Below are positions 1 to 6,056 of a stretch of 8,521 bases of DNA, piece by piece (position 1 is the first letter of the stretch; each line of letters begins with the position of its first letter). The translations under genes and the position numbers were made by a program. Under the pieces are notes generated by a model. It worked only from the letters and a program-made list of their open reading frames with translations. It was not told where the DNA came from and did not search any database. Location of the stretch: assembly GCA_020718945.1 (NCBI GenBank), contig DYRB01000104.1, positions 1 through 8,521 on the forward strand, in the 5' to 3' direction. This DNA is from Lamprocystis purpurea (GTDB taxonomy: Bacteria; Pseudomonadota; Gammaproteobacteria; Chromatiales; Chromatiaceae).

Positions 1-283
1 CGTTAGACCGCTGCCTGCCTGGCCAGGAGCCGGCCCAGGCCCAGATTGCGCCGGGCCTGGTCCGGGGCGAAGACCTCGAAGACCAGGCCCCCGGGGCGCT
101 CGTTGCAGCCCTGCTCCTCTGCCGCTGAACCGCTCGACCTGGGGTTCCTCGCGCCCTGAGGCGCAGCCCCGCGGGCACTGGGGCTGGACCCGGCCCATTC
201 CGGTGCCGAGCTTGAAACCCCCAGCCGATACAACCATGCTTCCGGCCACCGCCCTACCGACTGCCCAGGAGTACCCCAGGACC
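1..283. other. Left-edge region with no supported gene
   Basis: No gene is convincingly supported here. Two short readings reach the left edge. A + strand frame runs from the edge to a TGA at 126–128 and could be the tail of an upstream gene. A − strand frame ends in TAA at 3–5 and reads fairly protein-like (…GLVFEVFAPDQARRNLGLG…), but its upstream half is Ser/Trp/Gly-rich and does not look coding. Neither matches a family I recognise. A perfect 7-base stem (CAGCCCC 164–170 with GGGGCTG 180–186, 9-base loop) lies between these readings and the cnoX start. It has no T-tract, so I do not call it a terminator. The cnoX promoter must lie here, but I see no clear −35/−10 pair. Confidence 0.3.
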
Positions 284-1147
284 ATGGCCGATTCACCCTT
301 TGTCGTCACCCTCAACGCCCAGAACTTCCAGCAGGTGGTACTGGAGGGGTCCTACGAGCGCCCGGTCCTGGTGGACTTCTGGGCCGACTGGTGCGCCCCC
401 TGCCGGGCCCTGATGCCGGTGCTGGCCAAGCTGGCCGACGCCTATGGGGGCCAGTTCCTGCTCGCCAAGCTCGACACCGAGGCGGAGCGGGACCTGGCGG
501 CCCAGTTCGGCATCCGCAGCCTGCCGACTGTGGTGCTGTTCAAGGACGGCAAGCCGGTGGATCAGTTCATGGGGGCCCTGCCGGAGGCCCAGGTCCGCGA
601 CTTTCTGGACCGCCACATCCCCCGCGAGGCGGACCTGCTGGTGGCCCGTGCCGAGGCCCTGATCGGGGCCGGGGACCTGGCCGATGCCGCCGCCCTGATC
701 GCCCAGGCCCGCTCTACGGAGCCGGGGCACCCGGGGGCGCGTATCGCCGAGATCCGCCTCAAGGCGGTCGGGGGCGACACCCTGGGGGCCGAGGCCCTGC
801 TCTCGGCCCTGCCCCTGGAACTGTTGGGGGACCCGGAGGTGGTGGCCCTGAGCGGACAGTTGCGCTTCGCCAATGTGCTGGCCGGGGCCGCGTCTGAACC
901 GGAGGTGAGCGCCCGCCTGGCCGCCGAGCCCGGCAACAGCGAGGCCCGCTATCAGCTTGCGGCCTACCGTGTCGCCCGGGGGGATTACGAGGGGGCCCTG
1001 GGACTGCTGTTCGAGCTGATGCGCGGCGACCGGGCCTATGGGGATGACGCGGGGCGCAAGGGCATGCTGATGATCTTCGATCTGCTGGGGGGGAGCGGGG
1101 AGCTGGTGAGCCGCTGGCGCAGCCGGATGTTTACGGCTATGCACTGA
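284..1147 (+). CDS. cnoX: Thioredoxin–TPR chaperone, CnoX/YbbN family
   Basis: This is a 287-residue protein with an N-terminal thioredoxin fold (about residues 5–112) followed by a helical TPR-like region to the end. That is the architecture and length of CnoX/YbbN, a chlorine- and heat-stress holdase that hands clients to DnaK and GroEL in the cytoplasm. The active site is WCAPC (Cys37, Cys40), followed by the cis-proline segment SLPT (Pro81). E. coli CnoX lacks the full CXXC pair, so this protein is probably redox-active, as in some other lineages. The reading frame is open back to 203, but the ATG at 284 is chosen. It puts the thioredoxin fold at the usual distance from the N terminus and has AGGAG at 267–271 upstream, at a rather long 12-base spacing. 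The 27 extra residues from 203 look non-coding. It converges with tilS, and the stops are 48 bases apart. Confidence 0.9.
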   Translation: MADSPFVVTLNAQNFQQVVLEGSYERPVLVDFWADWCAPCRALMPVLAKLADAYGGQFLLAKLDTEAERDLAAQFGIRSLPTVVLFKDGKPVDQFMGALPEAQVRDFLDRHIPREADLLVARAEALIGAGDLADAAALIAQARSTEPGHPGARIAEIRLKAVGGDTLGAEALLSALPLELLGDPEVVALSGQLRFANVLAGAASEPEVSARLAAEPGNSEARYQLAAYRVARGDYEGALGLLFELMRGDRAYGDDAGRKGMLMIFDLLGGSGELVSRWRSRMFTAMH

Positions 1148-1195
1148 GCCTGGGCCGGTTCTTCGCGGCCTGGTAGGCAAAACCTGGCGTTTCGG

Positions 1196-2617
1196 TCATA
1201 CACCCGGCGGGACGCCGGGGGACCCAGTTGCCGGCAGGATGCCGGCGGTCCAGGGATGCGCCGTCCAGGCCAGGCGCACGGGGAAGTTCGCCTCGCAGAC
1301 CCACAGGTCGGCTACCGCGAACAGGCGCTCCCCTGCAAACACCAGGGGTTGGTAGGGGCGCAGCCAGGGCGGTATGCCGGCCTCCTGGTACAGGTGCTTG
1401 AGGGGCCTGTGGTGGACCCCACCAGCGGGCCGGCAGTTCAGGCCAGGGACCCCGAAGCGCACCCTGAGACCCGCGGGGTCGATGGCCTGGGGGCTGATCG
1501 GATGCCCCGCGGCATCGACCAGGGCCAGGCGCCCAAGCCCCGGGGGCAGATCCAGCTCAGGCCCGCGCCAATCCAGTTCTAGTCCTACTGGGGAGCGCGG
1601 CAGGGGGACCAGGGCGAACAGGTCGTCGCGGTAACGGCGCACCTCGCAGCCGGACCAGGCGACCAAGGGGGACGCATCGGGCCGGGCCGTCAGGGCCTCG
1701 TCCATGACCCGAGCAAGATTCTTGCTGTCCGGGGGCGGCAGGCCCAGGGCGCCGATCCAGTGGCGCAGCACCGCCCGGCACAGGGGACCGTCCAGGCCCC
1801 GCAGGCCGGTCACCGTCAGGGTCCCAGGCCGCTGCCCCGCCAGCCGGGGCCCATGCTCGGCCGCCATCCGGTCCACCAGCCCCGCCGCCTCGGCACAGTG
1901 CCCGGCGCCGCGCGCCAGGGTCTGGCCTGCCGCCGGCCAACGCTCGGCGAGCAGCGGCATCAATCGGTGACGCAGCCAGTTGCGGTCCAGGTCCAGGTCC
2001 AGGTTGCTCGGGTCCTCGACCCAGGCCAGGCCGCGGGCCTGGGCATAGGCCAGCAAGTCTGCCCGGGGGAAGGGCAGCAGGGGTCGCACCAGGTACCCCG
2101 GGCCCAGGGGGCTGACCGCCCGCATGGCCCCGAGCCCGCGCACCCCGGACCCGCGCAGCAGGGCCAGTAACAGGGTCTCGGCCTGGTCGTCGCGGTGATG
2201 GGCGGTGAGCAGCAGGTCGCCGGGGTCGAGCAGTTCGGCCAGGGCGGCGTAGCGTGCGGTGCGGGCGGCGGCCTCGGGGCCCTGGCCTGAGCCCGCAGGG
2301 ACCTTTACCCGGCGCTGCACCAGGGGCACCCCCAGGGCGGCGCAGCGGGCCTGGCAGTGTTCGGCCCATTGGCTGGAGGCGGGGTTCAGGCCATGATCGA
2401 TGTGGACGGCGGCCAGCGTCGGGGCCAGCGTCGGGGCCAGCCGCCCGCGCAGCCCGGCGGCCAGGTCCAAGAGTACGGTGGAGTCGCACCCGCCGCTGTA
2501 GCCGATCCAGCAGCGGCGGGCGGCGGGGAGGCTGGCGATGAGGCCCAGGAGGTGCCGGGCCAGGTGGGCACCGGGCTCGGCACCGGGTTCGGCACCGCAA
2601 GTTTGGCGGTCCGCCAT
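1196..2617 (-). CDS. tilS: tRNA(Ile)-lysidine synthetase
   Basis: TilS ligates lysine to C34 of the CAU-anticodon tRNA-Ile using ATP, making it read AUA. The 473-residue product shows the whole family layout: the PP-loop motif SGGCDS (residues 41–46), HIDHGL (72–77), the AHHRDDQAET motif near 139–148, DPSNLDLDLDRN (202–213), a middle substrate-binding domain, and the C-terminal domain with CRPAG…RPLKHLYQEAGIPPWLR and a WVCE segment near the end. It is longer than E. coli TilS (about 430). The excess is an N-terminal GAEPGAEPGAH stretch, a duplicated LAPT before the HIDHGL strand, and about 17 extra C-terminal residues (TAGILPATGSPGVPPGV) encoded by a hairpin repeat. It starts 22 bases after the accA stop with no obvious Shine–Dalgarno sequence, so it is probably co-transcribed with accA. 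All catalytic motifs look intact. Confidence 0.96.
   Translation of the reverse strand: MADRQTCGAEPGAEPGAHLARHLLGLIASLPAARRCWIGYSGGCDSTVLLDLAAGLRGRLAPTLAPTLAAVHIDHGLNPASSQWAEHCQARCAALGVPLVQRRVKVPAGSGQGPEAAARTARYAALAELLDPGDLLLTAHHRDDQAETLLLALLRGSGVRGLGAMRAVSPLGPGYLVRPLLPFPRADLLAYAQARGLAWVEDPSNLDLDLDRNWLRHRLMPLLAERWPAAGQTLARGAGHCAEAAGLVDRMAAEHGPRLAGQRPGTLTVTGLRGLDGPLCRAVLRHWIGALGLPPPDSKNLARVMDEALTARPDASPLVAWSGCEVRRYRDDLFALVPLPRSPVGLELDWRGPELDLPPGLGRLALVDAAGHPISPQAIDPAGLRVRFGVPGLNCRPAGGVHHRPLKHLYQEAGIPPWLRPYQPLVFAGERLFAVADLWVCEANFPVRLAWTAHPWTAGILPATGSPGVPPGV
1199..1249. repeat. GC-rich double-hairpin repeat in the tilS 3' end
   Basis: Two adjacent perfect inverted repeats are visible. The first is CCCGGCG (1203–1209) with CGCCGGG (1213–1219), with a 3-base loop. 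The second is GCCGGC (1230–1235) with GCCGGC (1241–1246), with a 5-base loop. Together they encode the last ~17 residues of TilS and lie past the end of the conserved TilS C-terminal domain. From memory, similar 'AGILPA…' peptides recur at the ends of unrelated proteins in environmental and Chromatiales genomes, suggesting a dispersed palindromic repeat; I cannot confirm that here. It may also help end transcription between the convergent cnoX and tilS genes, although no T-run follows on either strand. Confidence 0.5.
2411..2434. repeat. 12-base in-frame tandem duplication in tilS
   Basis: The unit GGCCAGCGTCGG occurs twice without mismatch, with half a third copy to 2440. In tilS it encodes LAPT LAPT just before the strand leading to HIDHGL. 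The length is a multiple of three, so the frame is kept. Most TilS proteins lack this extra stretch at this point. Confidence 0.7.
2567..2590. repeat. 12-base in-frame tandem duplication at the tilS 5' end
   Basis: GGCACCGGGCTC is followed directly by GGCACCGGGTTC (one difference) and a partial third copy. On the − strand it encodes the GAEPGAEPGAH segment in the first 20 residues of TilS, ahead of the conserved domain. Confidence 0.65.
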
Positions 2618-2639
2618 GGGCAGCCGGTGCCCCGCGACC

Positions 2640-3596
2640 CTATTCCTTGAAGCGGCCGTAGCTCATGAGACGCCGGTAGCGCTCGGCTACCAGTTCGTCC
2701 AGGTCGCGCTCCTTGAGGGCCTCAATATGGGTGATCAGGGCCCGCTTGACCGTCTGGGCCATGGCCGCCGGGTCGCGGTGGGCGCCGCCCAGGGGCTCGG
2801 GGATGATCTCGTCGATCAGGCCCTGCTCCTTGAGCTTGTCGGAGGTGATGGCCATGGCCTCGGCGGCGAGCTGGGCCTTGTCGGCGCTCTTCCACAGGAT
2901 GGAGGCACAGCCCTCGGGGGAGATCACCGAGTAGGTGCTGTACTGGAGCATCAGGACCCGGTCGCCCACCCCCACGGCCAGGGCCCCGCCGGAGCCGCCC
3001 TCCCCCACCACGGTGCAGACGATGGGGGTGCGCAGCCGGGACATGACCATCAGGTTGCGGGCTATGGCCTCGCTCTGGCCGCGCTCCTCGGCCCCGATGC
3101 CCGGGTAGGCCCCGGGGGTGTCGATGAAGGTCAGGATGGGTAGGCGGAAGCGCTCGGCCATCTCCATCAGCCGCAGGGCCTTGCGGTAACCCTCGGGGCG
3201 GGGCATACCGAAGTTGCGCTGGATCTTTTCCTTGGTGTCGCGGCCCTTCTGGTGGCCTATGAGCATGACGGAGCGCCCATCCAGCCGCGCCACGCCGCCG
3301 ACAATGGCCCGGTCGTCGGCAAAGGCGCGATCCCCGTGCAGCTCCTGGAAGTCGTCGAAGATGCGGCGGATGTAGTCGAGCAAATAGGGCCGCTGGGGGT
3401 GGCGGGAGAGTTGGGAGATCTGCCAGGGGCTCAGCGTGGCGAAGATGGACTCCGTCAGGGTCCGGCTCTTCTTTTCCAGGCGGTCGATTTCCTCCTGGAT
3501 GTTGATCTCGTTGTCATGGCCGACGCGCCGCAATTCCTCGATCTTGGCTTCGAGGTCGGCGACGGGCTGTTCGAATTCTAGAAAGTTCAGGTCCAT
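2640..3596 (-). CDS. accA: Acetyl-CoA carboxylase, carboxyltransferase subunit alpha
   Basis: AccA pairs with AccD to move the carboxyl group from carboxybiotin to acetyl-CoA, giving malonyl-CoA for fatty acid synthesis in the cytoplasm. The 318-residue product is nearly the same length as E. coli AccA (319) and is collinear with it: the N-terminal NFLEFEQPVADLEAKI helix, RHPQRPY (65–71), TFIDTPGAYPGIGAEERGQS (156–175), the oxyanion-hole segment GEGGSGGA (198–205), STYSVISPEGCASILWKSADK (220–240) and the C-terminal RRLMSYG. The frame stays open to a TTG at 3692, but the ATG at 3596 is chosen because MDLNFLEFEQP matches the normal N terminus exactly. No strong Shine–Dalgarno sequence precedes it. 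tilS follows after 22 bases. It is divergent from the secreted-protein gene at 3770, so both promoters should lie in the 173 bases between them. accD is not in this window. Confidence 0.98.
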   Translation of the reverse strand: MDLNFLEFEQPVADLEAKIEELRRVGHDNEINIQEEIDRLEKKSRTLTESIFATLSPWQISQLSRHPQRPYLLDYIRRIFDDFQELHGDRAFADDRAIVGGVARLDGRSVMLIGHQKGRDTKEKIQRNFGMPRPEGYRKALRLMEMAERFRLPILTFIDTPGAYPGIGAEERGQSEAIARNLMVMSRLRTPIVCTVVGEGGSGGALAVGVGDRVLMLQYSTYSVISPEGCASILWKSADKAQLAAEAMAITSDKLKEQGLIDEIIPEPLGGAHRDPAAMAQTVKRALITHIEALKERDLDELVAERYRRLMSYGRFKE

Positions 3597-3769
3597 GGGG
3601 CCGGGAGTGTACCCAAAACCTGCCACGCGGGACAGACCGGCGTGGGCCCTGGGGTCCTTCGGCCTGCCGCCGGAAGGCTTCTTCTGCGACAATCCCCGAC
3701 CGGACGGGGGCCGCCTGCGGTCCCGCCCGAAGATGTCACGCCTCCGCCCGCCGCCCCTGGGAGATTGCC
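3597..3769. promoter_or_regulatory. Divergent intergenic region (accA / secreted protein)
   Basis: The start codons of accA (−) and the 3770 gene (+) face away from each other across 173 bases, so promoters for both are expected here. I could not pick out a convincing −35/−10 pair on either strand. The stretch contains an imperfect hairpin (CCTTCGGC 3656–3663 with GCCGGAAGG 3669–3677, one bulged G). It is a location inferred from gene orientation only. Confidence 0.4.
3759..3764 (+). promoter_or_regulatory. Ribosome binding site for the 3770 gene
   Basis: GGGAGA sits 5 bases before the ATG at 3770. It supports that start codon, which also begins a typical signal peptide. Confidence 0.65.
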
Positions 3770-4549
3770 ATGTCCCGCCTGCCGATCCTCACCCTGCTGC
3801 TGGCCCTGAGCCCCGGCCTGCTCGCGCAGGACAAACCCGCGGCCCCGGTCGATGTCGGCCCAAGACCGGCGGTCCCGACCCAAGCGCCAGCCGCTGCCAA
3901 ACCAGGGGCCGCGGCCAATCCAGCGCCCGCGGCCAACCCAGCGCCCGCGGCCAACCCAGCGCCCGCGGCCAAGCCAGCGCCCGCGGCCAAGCCGAAGGCG
4001 ACCAGGCAGTGGATGATCGGCAATTTCGACCCCAAGACCTGGACCCCGCTGGATTCCGTCAGCGGCGATCTCGACGGCGACGGGCGCGACGACTTGGCCC
4101 TGGTCCTGGAGCGTAAGTACCGACTTGCGGTCGAGACGGAGTATCAGCGCACCCGGGCCCTCCTGGTCGTGTTCGCCACTGCCAGGAGCCTATACGCCAC
4201 CGCCGCCATGGTGCCGGGGTTGTTGCCCTGCGCATCCTGCCTGGGCACCCTCTCGTCGGGGGACGGCGGGGACAGCTTCGACCTGGAGATCGCCGACGGG
4301 CGTCTGACCGTCGGCTGGATGTCGGGCGAGGTGGATCTGACCTCGGTCCGACTCACCTTCGCCTGGGACAAGCCGAAGGGGGCCATGGCCCTGATCGCGG
4401 ACGAGAAGAGCACCTTCAACCCGAGACGCCAAACCCGCACCCACACCGCCCACGACTATGTGGCCGGGCGCATGGAAATCGACGGCCGCAGCTTCGAGTC
4501 CGCCGTCAAGTTCATACCGATTCACGAGGTCCTGGCTAGCCAGTACTGA
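3770..4549 (+). CDS. Secreted protein of unknown function with Ala/Pro linker and calcium-loop-like motif
   Basis: I do not recognise a named family for this 259-residue protein. It begins with a Sec signal peptide (charged MSR, hydrophobic LPILTLLLALSPGLLA, likely cleavage near residue 19; no lipobox cysteine). An Ala/Pro-rich linker follows (about 22–77), built from AANPAP/AAKPAP hexapeptides. The folded part begins at ATRQWMIGNFDPKTW. It carries DLDGDGRDDLALVLE (100–114), the Asp/Gly calcium-loop pattern of FG-GAP/VCBS-type and dockerin-like repeats, and then a beta-rich region (RALLVVF…) with a PCASC pair of cysteines (154, 157). Single-copy 'GDLDGDGxDDLALV' secreted proteins are common in bacteria without a known function, and this looks like one of them. 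It is expected in the periplasm. It has a good ribosome binding site and converges with the NTF2-like gene, whose stop is 37 bases away. The function is unknown. Confidence 0.8.
   Translation: MSRLPILTLLLALSPGLLAQDKPAAPVDVGPRPAVPTQAPAAAKPGAAANPAPAANPAPAANPAPAAKPAPAAKPKATRQWMIGNFDPKTWTPLDSVSGDLDGDGRDDLALVLERKYRLAVETEYQRTRALLVVFATARSLYATAAMVPGLLPCASCLGTLSSGDGGDSFDLEIADGRLTVGWMSGEVDLTSVRLTFAWDKPKGAMALIADEKSTFNPRRQTRTHTAHDYVAGRMEIDGRSFESAVKFIPIHEVLASQY
3911..3982. repeat. 18-base tandem repeat encoding the Ala/Pro linker
   Basis: Four adjacent 18-base units start at 3911, 3929, 3947 and 3965, with a degenerate fifth from 3983. The two middle units are identical, and the outer ones differ at a single position (T, C, C, G in the eighth-to-tenth base region). 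Each encodes AANPAP or AAKPAP. Because the unit is a multiple of three, copy-number change would lengthen or shorten the linker without shifting the frame. Confidence 0.9.
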
Positions 4550-4586
4550 CCCCGGCCGCCCGGGCCCCGGCGGTGGAAGAGTGGAC

Positions 4587-4964
4587 CTATGCCGGATCGG
4601 CGTCGCCGTGGATGAACAGGGTCTGGTAGATGCGGGTGTCGAACAGGACCTCCATGCGCTGGATGCGCCCAGCCTCCACCCGGGCCCAGGTCACCATCTT
4701 GACCTGCTCCTTGTCCGAAATCTGGATATGCAGGGTCAGGAAGGCGCAGACGTCCTGCCCGTCCACGAAGGTCCGCAGCCGCTCGATGCCCTGCAGGATG
4801 CCCATGTTCAAGGCGCTGTACTCCATGAAGGCATCCGCGGAGTCGAAACGCGCAATCGGGCTCTCGTAACTGAAGCCGGTGTCGGCCAGACAGCCGCGCG
4901 CACCCTCGTAATCGTGGCGCGCCAGGGCGTCCAGGTAGGCGTCGAAGGTCTCTTTCGGTTGCAC
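4587..4964 (-). CDS. NTF2/SnoaL-like small protein
   Basis: This 125-residue protein has the shape of an NTF2-like cone-fold domain. It has an opening helix (QPKETFDAYLDALARHDYEGARGCLAD), then FSYESPIARFDSADAFMEYSALNM, and then alternating beta strands (DVCAFLTLHIQ, VKMVTWARVEAGRIQRMEVLFDTR). Members of this fold include enzymes, binding proteins and assembly factors, so no reaction can be assigned. The start is a GTG at 4964. No ATG exists upstream in frame for a sensible distance, and the length suits the family. It lies 111 bases downstream of the alpha-E gene on the same strand and may be the last gene of that cluster. A hairpin over the alpha-E stop and a 14-base palindrome 35 bases ahead of this start could instead mark a separate unit. 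It is not a standard member of ATP-grasp/alpha-E clusters as I know them. Confidence 0.75.
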   Translation of the reverse strand: MQPKETFDAYLDALARHDYEGARGCLADTGFSYESPIARFDSADAFMEYSALNMGILQGIERLRTFVDGQDVCAFLTLHIQISDKEQVKMVTWARVEAGRIQRMEVLFDTRIYQTLFIHGDADPA

Positions 4965-4998
4965 TCGTGCGGCCTGTCCACTGTAGATCGAAGTACCA

Positions 4999-5012
4999 CG
5001 GGCCGCGGCCCG
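4999..5012. repeat. 14-base perfect palindrome upstream of the NTF2-like gene
   Basis: CGGGCCGCGGCCCG is a perfect palindrome about 35 bases before the GTG at 4964. The placement would suit an operator, but an all-GC palindrome can arise by chance in a genome this GC-rich. Confidence 0.35.
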
Positions 5013-5061
5013 GGCGACGGAACCAAGCGTAGCCGATGTGGCCCGCCAGCCCCAACAACCT

Positions 5062-5087
5062 GAAGGCGCAGCCCCTCAGGCGCCTTC
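5062..5087 (-). terminator. Possible terminator or attenuator hairpin over the alpha-E stop codon
   Basis: GAAGGCGC (5062–5069) pairs perfectly with GCGCCTTC (5080–5087) around a 10-base loop that contains the alpha-E stop codon (5076–5078). Read on the − strand, the stem is followed by AGGTTGTTGGGG, a weak T-containing run and not a clean U-tract. It could reduce read-through into the NTF2-like gene or protect the 3' end of the mRNA. Confidence 0.35.
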
Positions 5088-6020
5088 CCCCTGTCGCGGC
5101 GGGAACCAGGTGCGGGCGATCTCGTCGTGCAGGTCGCCGATGTCCTGTTGCAGGTCGTCGACGAAGCCATGCAGCTCGCCCTGGGTAAGACGCGCCACCT
5201 CGGTCCCCAGCAGCTTGCGTGACAGCCGGCCGGCCACCCGCAGGGCACCCTCGTTGCGCGGCAACCGCTCCAGGCTGCCGCGCATGCGCTCGCAGCAGTG
5301 GTTGACGGCGCGCGGAAAGGCCGGGCTCTTGAACAGGAAACGCACCACTGCCTCGCGCTGCACCTGCACCTGTTCGCTGCGCCGGTACATCTGGTAGGCA
5401 CTCAAAGACTTCAGCACGCTCACCCACTGGATGGTGTCGAAGGGCTGCAATTCCCGGGTCTGCGCCGGGAGCAGACTGGCGGAGCGCACATCGACGATGC
5501 GGGTGGTCATGTCCGCCCGCTCCAGGTGGCGGCCCAGGCGCATGAAGTCGTAGCCCTGGTCGTGGAGCATGGTCCCGGAGAGCAGCCCGGCGACGGTCTG
5601 GCAGCCGAGGATGACGCGGTGCAGGTAGGCATGGCGCCCGCCCTTGGTCAACCCGGCGTCCAGCCCATCGCGGGCGAACAGATAGAGCTCGTTGACCTGT
5701 TCCCAGCCCTCCCGCGGCACTATGTCCCGGATAGTTCGACAGTTCTCCCGGGCCGCGGTGAGGGCGGAGAGGACCGCGCCGGGGTTGCGCTGGTCAGCCA
5801 GCAGGAAACGCACCACCTGGGGCTCGTCGTAGTCCTCGTAGTGGGTCTCGAACAGGGCATTGGCCCCGCTGATGTCCACCAGGGGCCGCCAGCCCGGGGC
5901 CAGCCCCCTGGGCAGGTCGAGCAGCAGGTTGGCGTTTACCGCCACCACCCGGGCGGCGTTCTCCGCCCTTTCCACCTGGCGGGCCAGCCAGTACATGGTT
6001 TCCGCTACGCGCGAGAGCAT
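5076..6020 (-). CDS. Alpha-E domain protein (DUF403)
   Basis: This is a 314-residue, almost wholly helical protein matching the alpha-E (DUF403) family over its full length (usual length about 310–320). It opens with MLSRVAETMYWLARQVERAENAARV, the family's signature N terminus. Further along come ENCRTIRDIVPREGWEQVNELY, a second copy-like ERADMTTRIVDVRS helix, and the C-terminal LHDEIARTWFP. The biochemical role is not established. The family almost always sits beside a circularly permuted ATP-grasp protein and is thought to work with it in a peptide-ligation pathway. That partner is the next gene upstream here. The ATG at 6020 has GAGG at 6030–6033 at 9-base spacing and begins the signature sequence. 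A 229-base gap holding a large inverted repeat separates it from the ATP-grasp gene, unlike the tight spacing usual for this pair. Confidence 0.95.
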   Translation of the reverse strand: MLSRVAETMYWLARQVERAENAARVVAVNANLLLDLPRGLAPGWRPLVDISGANALFETHYEDYDEPQVVRFLLADQRNPGAVLSALTAARENCRTIRDIVPREGWEQVNELYLFARDGLDAGLTKGGRHAYLHRVILGCQTVAGLLSGTMLHDQGYDFMRLGRHLERADMTTRIVDVRSASLLPAQTRELQPFDTIQWVSVLKSLSAYQMYRRSEQVQVQREAVVRFLFKSPAFPRAVNHCCERMRGSLERLPRNEGALRVAGRLSRKLLGTEVARLTQGELHGFVDDLQQDIGDLHDEIARTWFPPRQGEGA

Positions 6021-6056
6021 GGGCGCCTACCTCTGTTCCCAAGATAAAGCGGTTGA

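Noticed and set aside
293..1180. Long − strand open frame across cnoX (295 residues)
   Set aside because: It is the antisense shadow of cnoX in a GC-rich genome, rich in Gly, Gln, Pro and Arg with no recognisable domain.
1148..1195. Terminator between cnoX and tilS
   Set aside because: Only a 5-base GGCCG/CGGCC stem with an 8-base loop and no T-tract could be found. This is too weak to call.
1557..2600. Second long − strand frame across tilS (347 residues)
   Set aside because: It is a shifted frame of tilS made almost entirely of Pro, Gly, Arg and Ala. The overlapping frame carries every TilS motif.
2538..3143. 201-residue + strand frame over tilS/accA
   Set aside because: It is antisense to accA, which is beyond doubt, and has no family resemblance.
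4522..5427. 301-residue − strand frame spanning the NTF2-like and alpha-E genes
   Set aside because: It overlaps two recognised genes out of frame and has shadow-like composition, apart from a short stretch noted as a finding.
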